From the NCBI GenBank assembly GCA_022478985.1, contig JAKSZP010004209.1:1-64000 (forward strand): a stretch of 64,000 nt of DNA. Reading direction: 5' to 3'. The stretch comes from Massospora cicadina (taxonomy: Eukaryota; Entomophthoromycota; Entomophthoromycetes; Entomophthorales; Entomophthoraceae). This document shows positions 33,151 to 45,738 of the stretch, piece after piece (the stretch's first letter is position 1; each line of letters opens with the position of its first letter). The notes below the pieces were generated by a model. That model was not told where the DNA came from. It saw nothing but the letters and a program-made list of their open reading frames with translations, and did no database searches. Made by a program: the position numbers and the translations under genes.

Positions 33151-35887
33151 TTAAATAAAAGTTTGATTGTTTAGTATATGTATATCCAATGAATCCCTTT
33201 TTTCAGGGAAGTTCATGATACCATCTCTAATCTGGGGGTCATCCTTGGTGATCATTTTCACAGGGATGGTAGCATTTACTCCTTTAAGCAATGGCACATC
33301 TGATGAGGGTTGGGATTTGTCCAGAGAGTTTTGCTCTAGTTTGGCAGGCGTAGGGCTTCTGAATCTCACAGCAGGCCTCCTCTGCTGCCACTTTCCTAGT
33401 CAGTGAGTGGATCAGTACAGGTATGTTGTCATAGGTTTGTTGATTCAGCAGCTCATTGGTGGTGTTGCCTGTTCCATTATGGAGCGTCTCATTGGTTTCA
33501 GTCAGGACAATTGAAGTCAAAGTAGCGGAGATAGAGTGTCCCTTCTTTACTCCACCTAATCTCTTCTCTTGTAATACTAGTTTGGCTATACAACTTGGAC
33601 TTGCCGCTTGGTGGGGCAGTGTACTGCAAATTGTCCTTGTTGCCTGCAGTTTTGGTACTTCACTCCAGAGGCATCTCATCTCCAAGTGCCACTAAAAGTA
33701 CCTAACAGAGGATTGAGCAGAGGATTATAGGTTGCCTGTGGCGGGGCACTTGAAGAGGAGCCCTAGCAACAGCCATCAATGACTTCTTTTCTGAGTTGTA
33801 AGGTCTAAAATTGTTCTAGTTGTCAAAGGCAAGTGATAATTTTGAGTAGGGGTACATCTCTTTGAAAAAGTTGGTCCATCGCATTAAAGAGCACACAGTG
33901 TGGTTTCGCTGCTTAAGTCATTGTTATCCTAATGTCAGCCTCTGATTGTATGCCCACCCTACTAAGATGTGGGCTTCCAAAGTGTATTGATTGGCAAAAC
34001 CTATCAGGATTTTGTTCCGCTGGAACCCAATCATCAAAAAATCGGCCTTTTGTTGAGCCATTTTTCTACATTTCCAAATAGTCTTAGCAACATGTCCTTG
34101 AATTTCTGATAGGTGACTGAGCTGTCTTTCAACTAGCAAGTGACTTGGTTAGCACTCTCAACATCTAAATTAGATATAAGTAGCTTTTCCTTATGATGGT
34201 ATGAAGCTCCTTTGACAGTGAGTTTGATGCTTTATAAATACATGCATTTTTCCATATCAATTAAATGGGGGTCGCTTATCAATGCGAAAACTCATGTCTC
34301 ACTCTGGCCTGCATGATCTAGGGGCAAACTGAGTTGCTTATTGCATGGTAAACGTTGCACCAGTATGAGGAGTGTATATGGATCAGGGGCAAAACCTGAG
34401 TCCGCTGCAGTATTTAGGGGGTAGCGGGTTCCTCAGTCAGTATTACTATGACTACAGGAGGGATCTCTCTAGGAGAGGCATAGTATTTGTCTCTAGAGCT
34501 GTTACTGTCCATTAACTGGCTTTCTTCACCATCCCGGTTAGCAAAGAGTTCTTTGATGATTTCTTCTGCCTTGATCTAATGCACTGACAATGCCCTTATT
34601 TAAAATATCGTTTGATTTTTTTCAATCTCACTTTGCAAATCTTGTCAGTATTTCTTTCCTGCTTCTAATCTTAACTAGAAGCTTTACAGATGTTTGAATA
34701 TGTCATCAAGGGTTCCCTTCAGTTGGGAATTCTTACACTTGACGTTGCAGATCTGGCTGAACATGTTATTAAGTGGTTCATGAGTGATGTTCATTGCTGT
34801 CTAACTCTTCATTGGATTGATGCAAATTATCCAAATTGGCCCTAAGCTTGGCGTATTCTACCAATTTTACAAATGGAAGAGGTAAAGGTCTGAATCAGTT
34901 GGCACTACTGAGTACCTCTACCCAATCTAACTGGTCTAATAATTGTCTGTATTCAGTAAATCTGAGGAATGAGGTATTCAGGTCTTCAGCTGTTTTGTAA
35001 TTACTCCACTCTCCATGGAGTTTTAATAAGGTTGAAAAATACTGAATCTATGTGGTCAGTGACACGCCGTTCCAAAAAGATGACGTGATCTCTGATGTGC
35101 ACTACAACAGTGTTGATTTTTGACACCCAGTCAGTCACATTCTGCATAAGAGCTCGGTATTACCTCTAGCATGATGATATCTCTAATTCATTCTGAAGTA
35201 AGGCCTCAACAGTTCAAAATTTCCCTCAGAACCCATGGGAGCTCTTAGTTCAGATGAGGCACCAATAGATCCATGCATTTATGTGCATTGTAGCATGAGT
35301 TGAATTTGAACAACCGCTCCTCTGACCTCCATGAACATTTTATCAGGGCACTCCAGAAGAATGCGGTTAGCATTCTTTTGGGCCTGCGTGATCTAATGAC
35401 GTCACCAATTATTAAGTTGTGGCGTGCCAGCACTCTCATTAGCTGCTGAATTAAGGCTGCACATAAGCAACTATATATTACAGCATTTCTGCGGGAGTTA
35501 ATAAGTCTCATGAGGCCAGTACTGGTGACGTCTAAGTAGGACATTTACAGCTCGCAACACTGAGCTTGATCCCGTTGGCTAAGAAAATACTCATGAAGTT
35601 CTCTATGATATCTCCATCATAGAGGCGGTACCTCTAAGGAGCCACTCCATGATGTGGCGGAGCTGCTCAGGGCTAACGTTGGTCAACCTCCTAAATTGGG
35701 CTTACTCCAGCGTCAGACAGGCTGAAAGTTGTATCTCTATTGGACCTTCACCTAGTTCAGACGGAGTGCTCACAGTGAAGAGAGGAAGATTCTCATACAA
35801 GGTCTCCATGGTCTTGCCATTATACTTCTCTCTGAAACTCACAAGGTCTTGATATAGGTAAATGGGTTGGTGGTTGTAACCATTCAT
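33151..35887 (-). pseudogene. Element G gag remnant
   Basis: The likely start is the ATG at 35887, 58 bases after the LTR. The region is long (about 2.7 kb) with many stops. Open pieces are 35702-35887, 35245-35544, 33924-34139 and 33284-33685. A degraded zinc knuckle, N-C-R-Q-Q-G-Q-F-A-V-H-C, lies at about 33595-33650, with its first Cys and its His changed. The middle is rich in Glu, Leu and Asn and may be helical. Confidence 0.6.
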
Positions 35888-35930
35888 GTCTCAAGATATG
35901 GTTGTTGTTTTGGGTTTAATCAATGGGCCT

Positions 35931-35945
35931 CTTGTGGTGAGCACC
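35931..35945 (-). promoter_or_regulatory. Post-LTR motif (primer-binding-site position) of element G
   Basis: GGTGCTCACCACAAG on -, directly against the inferred 5' LTR border, matching the first nine bases of the motif in F and D. Confidence 0.5.
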
Positions 35946-36536
35946 TTTATCCTGTTTTGGCAGATGGAATTTATGAATAAAAATAATCTGGTGGAAAGTT
36001 TCACAGGATCTAGATACCACTGATGCAACGTGAAGCCAATATGATGATTTCTGTTCCTTGAAATAGATTAAATATAAGCTAAAATGATATGCGTTTATAG
36101 AAATATCTTTATTTATCAGTATAGTTGTGCTACAGCAATTCCAGGGATTTCTCGCTAGGTTGTTCCTACGCCTGCAGAGTCACACTGCTGGTCATTCTTC
36201 CCAAAGGTCCCTCTCTTATCTTATCATCGTCATTCTTATGATTATTGTGGTGATCGCTCCACTTTTGCCAATTAGGTTTTAGAAGTTTGGATTCACTATT
36301 TCTGCCATACAGCTGAGTTTGACTTTTTTAAACTAACTGGTATTCCTTAAGCTTCAACCCTATAGTGGTTTCTTTTTACTAAAAACTTACAAGTTCTAAG
36401 TCAAATGAAAGATCCACAATTGACATAAAATCCCATTAGATTGTTACTAATATTTTTGTTGTAATTTCAGTAGATATCAAATGATTCATCAGTCAATATT
36501 ATAGCTTTACCATCCAAAATATTTAATTTTCTGACA
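35946..36536 (-). repeat. Element G 5' LTR
   Basis: On - it starts TGTCAGAAAATTAAATATT at 36536, like the TGTCAG starts of D and F. Its sequence is diverged from the 3' LTR but collinear along its length. The 87 bases 36537-36623 to its right are unassigned flank before element E. Confidence 0.75.
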
Positions 36537-36623
36537 GAAACCTTATAGAAATATGTTGGAACCAAGATAATAAGTTTATGATTGTTTTCAAGTGATCAAC
36601 TAAACTATGGGACTAGAGCTCTT

Positions 36624-37634
36624 TTTAAGTCCTTAGGAGCACCCCCTGCACCTCAATAGGGAGTAACATAACTTTTAGAACCAATAAGGGGCAAAGAAGC
36701 CTGCTTAACCCCTCTCCAACTAGGGCGATCTAGCTCATGTGGTTGATGAGAGGTGAGTGCAATCTTACCCCATGAAGGTTGCTCCTTTCCCCCCTTCTCA
36801 CTACCAAGGAATTGGTGGAGAAGATCAAGGTTTTGTTTCAGAAGGTTGTGGTGGCCAAAAGCCATCTTTAACAACAAGGTTGAAGCTCCCCACCATTTCA
36901 GAAAGCGTTTCCCCCTATTTTAAGTCCATTACATTAAATAAGTCAATTTTGAATTTTTTCTGAATCATATGAGTCAACCTTTGACTCAAAATCTCCCATC
37001 AACTTTCTCCTACCACCTGTAAAGGTGAGTCTTCCCCAACAGGTTTGGATGGCCAACCCCATTTATTTTGAGATAAGACTACCCATAACTGCCCTGGCCC
37101 TGGGCGCACCCTGTCACTGGGAGCACCCTGTCACCCATTGCATTAATTGTCATTAGTGCATAAGCAGAATCAAGAGGGAATAAAACCTGGTAAATTTTGA
37201 TACCAATCTGGCTTGTGAGCTGGATCCAAATCAACATTGGTAACCAGTTAGTGTGTCGATCAGCTATTGCTCTATTTTAAATATCGCTCAGGCAATTCAT
37301 GCACCTTTTCCCTATTCCCTACATAGTAGTCTTATAATGTAACAGTCCCCAACTGTTACTGATGTTGCTCCATTTTATTATCTCCCTTTCCTTAGTTTCA
37401 CTATAAAATCCTTTGATTTTCCCAATTTTTACTAAATTAAGTCACTTGCAATATTAATTTTTCAACTATGTGTGCCAACTTTTGGTTTCGCCTGGCAGTT
37501 GTTGGTAATGTCCTTATTCAATTTTTTATCTAACTGTGTAGATGGCTGCAACAGTGGTATTCTGTCTATTTCTGTGGATGGTAACTCATCCTGAGTATCA
37601 ATACAGTCTTAATTATATCAGTAGCTCCATGACA
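36624..37634 (+). repeat. Element E 5' LTR
   Basis: 1011 bp, from TTTAAGTCC (family start TGTAAGTCC) to CTCCATGACA. It encodes at 36727-36870 D-L-A-H-V-V-D-E-R, then P-P-L-L-T-T-K-E-L-V-E-K-I, aligned with the LTR-borne block of C and A, with one or more stops and a frame change. The 3' LTR copy is shorter through a deletion near 59760-59830. Confidence 0.88.
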
Positions 37635-38690
37635 TAATAGAGTGACCACGATTCATATCCTTCTCTACCCTCCTTTATAGGTGGAATGATAATTAAGTTC
37701 TATTCTATGAGCAGAAGGTTCCTCCCTGAATTGGCTTGTTGGTTTATGGAAGGTCACCTCATTATTTGGTAAAATCTTAAATGTCACAGTTAAGAATTGC
37801 ATTTTGACCCAGATAATTTTAATGAATACGCTAGTTTCTAGTTTTAATTTTTCTGCTCGTTTTTCTACCCATAGCAAGCCCATCCTGGCCAGGTCACAAT
37901 TGCTGGTTTGTTGTTTGTTTCAGCTCCCGTTCCACTCCCCCCTTAGGCCACAGTAATTTGTTCTTATGTTTTACCTCTTGTTAAGTCTGACGCCTCTGTA
38001 AATCAAATAGTTTTAAATCTGTAGGTGCCTGTGTTGTCTGCAACAAAACAGGCAGAGGATAAGGTGATCCATTTAGAAGGAGCAACAGTTCCTTTCCTTG
38101 AAGCTATTCCAGTATATATCCATTGGTTACTCCATTTTCCACAGTTCTGTCTCCTAAAGTTGCAAATAAACATGATCATGCGTACTCTTTGTTGCCTGTT
38201 ATGATTCAGTTGAGGTTCCTTATGGTATTTGTCAATGCTCTATTGGATACAGGAGCATCCTGGAATGTTATGAGATTAAAAAGTTGATCAGTATCTGGAT
38301 CTAGATATTGAGGTAAGATCTTTAATATCAGGCGCTTCTTCAACCTTATGCTTTTTTATGCGGTGAGAAGGCCTGTTCCTATTTTCTGTGCATCAATTGT
38401 CTTCTGTGACTGGTTTACCGCGGTGCCAGATTTGTTATTTCCAGTCATGCTTGTGGTAATTTATGGCGTCATCAACAGGTAAGTAACATCCTGAAGCTCA
38501 ATCTCTTGTCTTTTGAGAACCCCCACTCATGTGGTAATTTCCCACTTATTGATACCTTCTCCCTACCAGAGTTGTGGGGCTTTCTCACAGCAGCTCCTTC
38601 CCATACTGATTTAACTCTTGATTTCCCTTCCTGGATTGTTGCTTTATAAAGACATCTTCAATAAAAATTGATACAATTATTTTCCATATA
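37635..38690 (+). pseudogene. Element E protease remnant and upstream spacer
   Basis: The aspartic protease active site A-L-L-D-T-G-A-S-W-N-V-M is encoded at about 38240-38272 (Asp-Thr-Gly at 38246-38254). V-F-C-D-W-F-T-A-V-P near 38400 aligns with F-C-D-R-F-S-A-M-P of element C. Between the LTR and the protease (37635-38170) I find no capsid-like frame or zinc knuckle, as also in C. Confidence 0.7.
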
Positions 38691-39593
38691 ACTCAGAGTA
38701 TGATCTGCCCTTCCATCTGACAGTAGATTTAGTTAACGTTAACTTCCCTCTGTACCCCTATATGGAGAAAGAATATAAGGCCTTGGAAGTGTGGCTAGAT
38801 GATATGCTTCATAAAGGGTGGGTAGTTTGGAATTCTTCTCTCATTGCATCCCCAATAAATTTTCTCAAGAGACTGATGATTCTCTGCGCCCCTGCATGAG
38901 CTATGGTCATTTGAATAATATCATGGTGCATGATCCCTTCCCCTTCCCATCGAACAAACCATCATTCAGGTGAAAGCCAAGTCTTTGGGTTTCTCTAAGC
39001 TGGACCTGATGAACCCTTAAATCAAATTCGGGTAGCTGAAGACCAGGAGTGTCTTATAAGCCATTTAGACTAGAAGGGTTTCTTTCCAGTTCCACGTTAT
39101 TCCTTTGGACTCAAGAACTCATGGTTGCCATCTTCCAGCACATGATTGACAATGTTGTAAGTGATCTTCGCTTCACTTGCATGGTGGCATACATCAATGT
39201 CATCTTGTTGCATTCCTCACTCCTGAACAGTATGTGAAGGACTTAGAGGCGGTATTGGTGGCACTTCAGAAGGAAGACCTTTATGCGATAGCTTCAATAT
39301 TCCAGTTTTTTAACAAAGGACACCTTCATGAGTAACCTGGTCTTGTTGGATGGGTATTCCATTCCTCCCAGTAAACTCAATTCCATCCTTTCATGGCCCA
39401 CGACCACCACCCAGAAGCAGCTGCAAAGTGTCCTGGGTACTATCATCTTCTTTAAAGAAGTTTTATTCTTCACTCTTACTGTTGGTGGCGCCGCTTCATC
39501 CTCTGACAGGAAACCGTTCCCTTTAAAGGGAAGGATGAGTTTCAATGCTTAATTAGCAATCAAGGAAGTGGTTAAGGTGGCCCAGTTCTTAAA
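38691..39593 (+). pseudogene. Element E reverse transcriptase remnant
   Basis: The N-terminal RT is at 38695-38850 (L-P-F-H-L-T-V-D-L-V-N-V-N-F-P-L-Y-P-Y), matching element A near 150-220. The active-site region at about 39180-39235 reads M-V-A-Y-I-N-V-I-L-L-H-S, so the YIDD is destroyed. L-N-S-I-L-S-W-P-T-T-T-T-Q-K-Q-L-Q-S-V-L-G (39370-39440) is the post-RT tether. It is cut by element D near 39598. Confidence 0.75.
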
Positions 39594-39598
39594 CATGC

Positions 39599-39946
39599 GT
39601 TTGAGGTTTTAAATTACACTTAAAAATGGCAGGTGTTCTCTTGAAGTTACTTTAGCGTACTCTAAAATAAAAGATTTTATATATAATAATGCTTATTAAC
39701 TTGTGAATAGACGTCATCTTTTATCAGAAAAACTTAATATTTTTAGGTTTTGTAGAGGCTCACCTTCAATATGATTTTTTCAATCTCTGAGAGATTGAAT
39801 ATTCTGAGATTAAATGATTGGGATAAGTGTTGATTGTGTTTAGAAGACTTGATGAATCAAATTCAATTAGTTTTCCTATACAACCAATGAAGGAATATTC
39901 AGAGAAATGGATTTTCAGGATGAAATAACTTGGCGAGATCCTGACA
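39599..39946 (-). repeat. Element D 3' LTR
   Basis: 348 bp. Shares with 57068-57417 the blocks TTAGAAGACTT, GGAATATTCAG.GAAATGGATT and the end CTGACA. The left border is placed by the CATGC duplication. Confidence 0.85.
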
Positions 39947-39964
39947 CTTCCCCTCCCCTCCAAG

Positions 39965-41000
39965 ATTTAATTGCAGAGGAGGATGAATCCTCAGAAACCT
40001 AGGATGAACACAATTTACAACTATTCCTGTCATCATGAAAAATCAAATAGTTAAGCCTTCTTATGAAAATGACTCAATAGGAGCATTACCAGTTAGATTC
40101 CAATTTCTCCATTTGCCCACCAGGCGAGAGTGATAATACATAATGTAGTCTCCAACCTGATACTCAGGTAAAGTAGTATTGAGTTGGTTACTCCTAAGGG
40201 TCTCTTTTTGGTGGTCCTTCAATTGACTCCATTGCTTGAGCTTTAAGGCGAATGATTTCATCATCCTGATTTCTCATAACCAGATTGGAGTTTTCTGGAA
40301 CACTCTCATCAAGTATCTCCTGGACAATCAAGGGAACAGAAGGATCTCATCCGTAAATACACTTAAAAGATGACATATTAATATGATGGTAACTGATTTG
40401 GTAGGCGAACAAAGCACTAGGTAAATAAAATCTCCACTGAGATGGGTCCTAGGAGGCCATTTTCCTCAAAATGGAAACTAAGTTTCCATTGACTCACTTA
40501 ATAGCCCCTTTAGTTGATGAGTGATAAGAAACGACAAACTGTTGAGCCATATCAAACAACCTTGACAATTTCTGTAGAAGGTGGGACGTGAAATTAGTCC
40601 TTTTGTCTAACATAAGAACCTTGAAACACTCATCTTGAGTGATGATTTGATGGTAGAGGAACAACGCAGTTGTCTTAGTAGAGGGAGTAGCAATTGATAA
40701 GGCCTTAACTCATTTAGTTAAATGGTCAACAGCATAACAAAATATTGGTTCCCATGCAACCCCTGAGGCAAGGGTCCCACATCAATAATCACCACTTTTG
40801 AAAGCCTTAGTCAGTGGAAACACTTGATGTTAGTAACTAGGGTTAAAGGCACCATGTCTTTTACAGATAATGCATGCGTCAAGAGCTTTTTGATAGAAGC
40901 GGTTATGTTATTCCTGTAATATCTGTATTTGAACCACTTATGCGTCTTCTTCAGGCCACTGTGACCTACTTGACTATGCCCTTCCATAACAGCATCAGAC
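39965..41000 (-). pseudogene. Element D integrase remnant
   Basis: The C-terminal part 40061-40264 shows L-P-E-Y-Q-V-G-D-Y-I-M-Y-Y. The core 40300-40700 shows T-N-F-T-S-H-L-L (its preceding Asp changed), Y-H-S-S-T-K-G-A-I-K-W-V-N-G-N-L (catalytic Glu region degraded) and Y-L-P-S-A-L-F-A-Y-Q. The zinc-binding part follows to about 41000. No chromodomain is seen. Confidence 0.7.
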
Positions 41001-42450
41001 TGCTAAATTGGATATAATAAGTTAACCATTTAGAGTCGATCTTCCTATAAAAAGATCCCTCTTGAATCATGGTATCCTTAGTAATGATCTTAAGGAAGAC
41101 TTGATCATTTTCAGACTCTTTATCCCACAGCTCAGGTCGACTAATTAAATCATATAACCGCTCATCCATTCTGGGGATCCAAAGTTAACACAGGCAGCTG
41201 AGATAGGCCATCAGCATTTTAATGTTTGGTACCTGAACAATGAACAATCAAAGATCAAACTTTGCAATTGTAAGCCCATCGAGACAACCTCTCATCTGGA
41301 CCCTTCCTATTTTGCTCATCTCAAAGAAGAATGGTTGGTAACAACCAAAAAGTGGGTGACGTATAAGAAGGGTTGGAAGTGTTTGATTGACATAAACAAA
41401 CTCCCATTTAATTATACTGCAATTTCGCTTGGCCTTAGATAGGGTTTTGCTGAAGTAAGCACGGGATGATCAATTTGATAATTATCATACTGAGATAAAT
41501 GGCGTCAATAGCAACTTTAGCTGCGTTGGTATGAAAAATAAAAAGGTTTATCAAATTGAGGATGAATAAAACAGGCGCTTTGAAAAGAGAAGTTCTGAGA
41601 GGATTGAAGGATTACTCCTGAGCAGAGCACCACTCAAATGATACACCTTTTTGTAATAAATAAATTAGAGGTTCGTCCATATCAGCAAATTTATATATAA
41701 GTTGTTATAATATCTGACCATACATAGGAAAGCCTGTATATCAAGCAAAGAGGATGGAGGAGACATTCAACTAATGGCCTCAACTTTGTCCGGCAGAGTT
41801 GAATCCCTTTATCTGAAACCTTGTGCCCTAAAAACTCCATTTCATTCTGGAAAAAGGAACATTTGGAAGGTTTGAGATTTAACGAGGAATCTAAATTTAG
41901 CTAAAGACTTCTCATAAGTGGTCCAAATGCTTGGTAAAAATCTTCAAAAACACATTTTTGTCATCTAAATATATCAGGACGCAGGTCAGTTTTAAATCAC
42001 GGAGCATTCCATCCATGGCTCTGAAAAGTGGCTGAAACATTTTTCAACCCTGATGCATATGAGTTGGTTCATACAAGTTCTCAATAGAAATCAAAGCACA
42101 TTTGGCCCAGTCTTCCAAGGGCTAACTCAATATGCCAGAAATCACTGGCTAAATACATTGCAGAAAAGTATGTAGAGCCAGCAAGCAACCTAAGGGAATC
42201 ATTGATCCTTGGTAAGAGATAGTTGTCTTGACGAGTACTTGCATTTAACTTATGATAATCCACAACCATTCATTGAGAGCCATCTTTCTTCTTTACCAAT
42301 AACAACGGTGAGGCCCATGACTATTGGAGGGTTTTAATAATCCGGTTTCTAATAGTTTATTCAACTCCTTGGTGACTTGTGCCTCCTCAACTTTGACTTC
42401 CAATAAGTCTTAGCCCAAATAGGAGGATGCTCCCCAGACTCAACGGTATG
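41001..42450 (-). pseudogene. Element D RNase H and reverse transcriptase
   Basis: RNase H remnants span 41200-41640. The RT has the active site L-I-Y-L-D-D-K-N-V-F at about 41954-41983 (the four active-site codons at 41960-41971, intact). The frame 42081-42269 has M-V-V-D-Y-H-K-L-N-A, P-R-I-N-D-S-L and A-S-D-F-W-H-I-E. Stops separate the pieces. The layout is collinear with F and B. Confidence 0.75.
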
Positions 42451-43215
42451 CATCACTTCATTCATTTTAACAAAATTGTAGTTAGGCTTTACGAAAATAT
42501 TGGAATATTCCTCTAGTAGTTGATACACTAGTTTTTCTTGGTCTGTAGTAAGAGGTTTTATAATTTTGGGACCTACAGTAAAGATTTCCTGATGAGATTT
42601 TAGTCCAAAATCTTGTAAACTCCTGAAAATCTTAACATCATAAATTCAAGAAAAGGCATTAATTTAACATAGGCTGTTGGAGTCTTCCAATACGCAGTTT
42701 TTGACTCATTAGTAGATTAGCCAGTAAAACGGTTAAGGCTTTAGTATGCATAGTCCAGAACCATGGTACAAGGCAAAACAACCTTGATAGAAGGGTTTCA
42801 TACGCCTTGAATTTGTAATAAATGGCCCTTGGGATAGCAAGATGTAAAAATGTATCAACAATAAGCTGAGATTTTGGAGGAATAACAACGGAATCAGGGC
42901 TATGGTCATACCTTCTTAAAGTCAGCTGTCTTAGAGGGAAACTTACTTAAGGTTCTTCAACATAATACTGAATAGAATAGGACCTTTTTGTACCTTCCAA
43001 CAGACAATCCTGACACTTGTTGTGTTGAATAAGGGCATGTTCAGATAAAGGTAACGGAACCCTATACCCCAAAAGGGATAGAGAAGAGTTGGGGTAATTA
43101 ATAATCCCATCAAATTTTTTAAAAAATGGGTCTCCAAGAGAAGGACAAAACTCAAAGTTATCTAAAACAATTGCAGGTACCATAAAAGTTAACTTTTTGA
43201 TCTTCAAGGAAAATG
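42451..43215 (-). pseudogene. Element D protease C-terminus and linker
   Basis: The frame 42947-43215 carries V-P-A-I-V-L-D-N-F-E-F-C-P-S-L-G-D-P-F-F, aligned with the P-A-I-V-L-P-N-T-N-Y-N-I-L block of B and the matching block of F. Its N-terminal half lies beyond element C at 49286-49480. Confidence 0.7.
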
Positions 43216-44371
43216 TGTCAGGCAAACAGCATGTAAGAATTAGACTGGCCTTCCAGCCTAGGTGTTAGAGCACCTGAACAGCAAACCAGAATGCCAGAGA
43301 CACTGCTTCTGGTACAATGGATATGAAACTGGAAAGTAGATTAACCAATAGCTGCCAATGATCCAGAATCTTGTACAGGCACAAAATAAATTATCAGACG
43401 AACATGGCAGTTAACCCCAAGGGGTATGAGAGTGTCAGCAGAAAGGCGGTTTAATTCTCAACATACAAAAACTAAATATTGGGGAAAGTTTTTTAATGGA
43501 AAATTTAAGGAAGAAAAATCAACCAACAATTTTCTCAGTGCAAAGCGACTGATTAAAAAGTGGTCAATTGGAGAGGAAACAAGCTGGGATCAGGTCCCTC
43601 AAATTTGACCTAACTGGCGAATTATTCAGGAATGGGGGCAGATAAGTTCACTGGGAACTGACATCAAAGAATTTGGTGGCAGGCTGAGTCGCTGTCAGTT
43701 CAACCTTGAGCACCCAAACTGAGACTCAACTGCATTTCTGGTGGTTGGCACAACAGCGTCTAGCCTGATGAGCAATGGGAATCCCCCAAGGCCACCCCAT
43801 GTAGGGGCAGGCCCATTTGGTTGGGAACAAGTTCAGGATGCCCAACACGCCTATGCCCAGTCGCTGGGCTGTTTGTTCAGTTATAAACGTTGCATTAGTT
43901 GCAACATCCAATTGGCTGGGAGGGAGCTTTAAACTATCACCGAAGGTGTTGATGCTGCTACCTGAGCGTTGGGGATCATACACAACAATTTTGGAAGGGG
44001 GTTAATTTTAATTATCGAGATATTGACTGAATTAAAATTTTCAGCAATTCTAGCTGATAAGCCAATCTTCATTCCTTTTTGACTATGTGGGTCCCAATCA
44101 TTGGGCTTGTTTCCACTCGTTTTCAGCATGATTGACTTCATTTCAGCAATTTTGGCACAAATTTCCCTGATCAGGCGTACAAGTTTGGGAGAGGAGAACG
44201 TGGGCACCAGGGGAGGAATTCAAAGAGGAGGGCTATTACCCAGCGTTCATCTACCATGTGGGCAAGATTTCCCTGGGTGATGAGAGGTACCACCACCCTC
44301 TTCAGAGCCTTTTTGTTTGGAAACAGGAAGAGGCCCAGTCAACACACAAGGGCCGTTCCCCTGGACTTACA
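43216..44371 (-). repeat. Element C 3' LTR
   Basis: 1156 bp, near-identical to the 5' LTR over its whole length. The LTR-borne reading frame is present here in two pieces, 43929-44207 and 43726-43983, shifted once relative to each other. Upstream of the first piece the frame carries a stop near 44333. Confidence 0.92.
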
Positions 44372-44385
44372 TTACCCTTCCCTTT

Positions 44386-44720
44386 GGAAAAAGGGAAGGC
44401 ACCGCCGCCAGGAAACTGCACAAGGGCCACATTCTTGTGCGCCTTGGGTAGCCTGATCGCCATTACTGTAGCGACCTTCTGGGGGGACGGGGGCATTAGG
44501 GTGGGATTTGTGGAATGCCTCGACCAACTCCATGAAGTTAGCACAATCGTGAGCCTTAACCTAACTGTTCTCATAAGCTGGATATCCTTTCCAGGCCACG
44601 AGATACTGGACTGAACACCGGGATTTGTGGGATGCTAATATGTTTTCCACCTCAGCTTCTTCTGCATCCTCAATCACAATAGGTTCAGGTTTGGCGGGGA
44701 TGATCCCCTTGAATGGGGAA
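44386..44720 (-). pseudogene. Element C chromodomain and pol C-terminus
   Basis: The chromodomain at about 44561-44680 reads E-A-E-V-E-N-I-L-A-S-H, then Q-Y-L-V-A-W-K-G-Y-P-A-Y-E-N-S, with the W-K-G-Y core intact. Downstream, L-P-K-A-H-K-N-V-A-L-V-Q-F-P is shared with element A near 9060. Chromodomains at the integrase C-terminus define chromoviruses and steer insertion to marked chromatin. One frame change separates it from the rest of integrase. Confidence 0.85.
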
Positions 44721-45730
44721 ACAGGGACACATGAAAGATGGGAGGCTGTTTCCAATGAGCCGGCAGTTTCAACCCGAAATTTATCATTACCCAAGTCATC
44801 CTCCACCAGGTGGGGACCCGAATGTTTGCTTGCAAACTTTTGGGAAGGTACCAGATCCGCAGGTGGCGAGTGTCCAACATGACGTGAGAACCCACCATGA
44901 TATCATGACTGGGAAGCCATTTTTGATTCACAAACCTCTTATAATCATTGATAGCTTTTGTGAGGTGCTCCCAGACTAAGGACTGGGTTGACTGGATATG
45001 CTCAATGTGATCTGCTGCAGCGGGAACCTCTGGGCATATACAAGGACTGACCAAAAAGGAGGGGTTATAACCTAGCGTTGCCTCATAGGGAGAAAACCCT
45101 GTAGAGGCGTGAGTTCCATTGTTATAAGTGAATGGGCTAGGGGAGGTCATCAGCCCAAGTATCCTGGGCAGCTGAAGTGTAACAGTGAAAATACTGTTCC
45201 AAAATTTGGTTAACACGCTTGGTTTGCCCATCAGATTGTGGGTGGTAAGCAGTGGAGTGACAGGGGGTAATTTTTAGAATGGATATAGCTCATTCCAAAA
45301 CTGTGCTGTAAATTGGGGTCCATGGTCACTGATGATCTCCTGTGGGAGACCAAACATTAAGAACACATGGCGTACAAAGAGCTGAGCAGTCTCTTCAGAC
45401 GTTATTGCAGAAGTACAGGGAATAAAAAGGGAAATTTTTGTGAAGCAATCAACCACCACCATCACTTCCATGAACCCATTAAAACAAGGGAGTTCGACAA
45501 AAATGTCTACAGACACCAATGTCCATGGACCCTCTTCCTGTTGTAATGGGTGTAGGAGACCCTTCCTTCCTGAGTGGTCTGACTCTGCCCAAGCACAGGT
45601 AATGCAGTCTATGATCCAAGCTAGAACTTCCTTAGTTAAGCCCACCCAGATATAGGTTTGCTTAATCAGCTTGATGCATTTTTTGTTGCCCAGATGGCTG
45701 ATCGTGGGAGGGTCATGATGCGCATGAAAT
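44674..45730 (-). pseudogene. Element C integrase
   Basis: The frame 45274-45645 has I-T-C-A-W-A-E-S-D (end of the zinc-binding part), V-S-V-D-I-F-V-E-L-P and V-V-V-D-C-F-T-K-I-S (first Asp). It also has A-Q-L-F-V-R-H-V-F and I-I-S-D-H-G-P-Q-F-T-A-Q-F-W (second Asp). The catalytic Glu region lies at 45230-45280. The frame 44674-45231 continues with Y-N-N-G-T-H-A-S-T-G-F-S-P-Y-E-A and H-D-I-M-V-G-S-H-V-M-L. Two breaks are visible. Confidence 0.85.
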
Positions 45731-45738
45731 ACCTCGGT

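Larger units (their letters stand above)
27728..36536 (-). mobile_element. Element G: decayed Ty3/Gypsy retrotransposon on -
   Basis: An 8.8-kb element with diverged LTRs of about 576 bp (27728-28303) and 591 bp (35946-36536). GAATC (27723-27727) and GAAAC (36537-36541) may be its target duplication. On - the order is post-LTR motif, a long gag, protease, RT, RNase H, integrase, an A-rich tract, a stretch with coding-like frames on the opposite strand, and the 3' LTR. Stops are dense, so it is older than B and F. The integrase ending H-A-K-F-L and the post-LTR motif tie it to B, D and F. Confidence 0.85.

Noticed and set aside
35990..36025. Plant-type primer binding site (TGGTATCTAGATCC on -)
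   Set aside because: The sequence is also present in the 3' LTR of element G, so it is inside the LTR, not after it; the better candidate is at 35931-35945.
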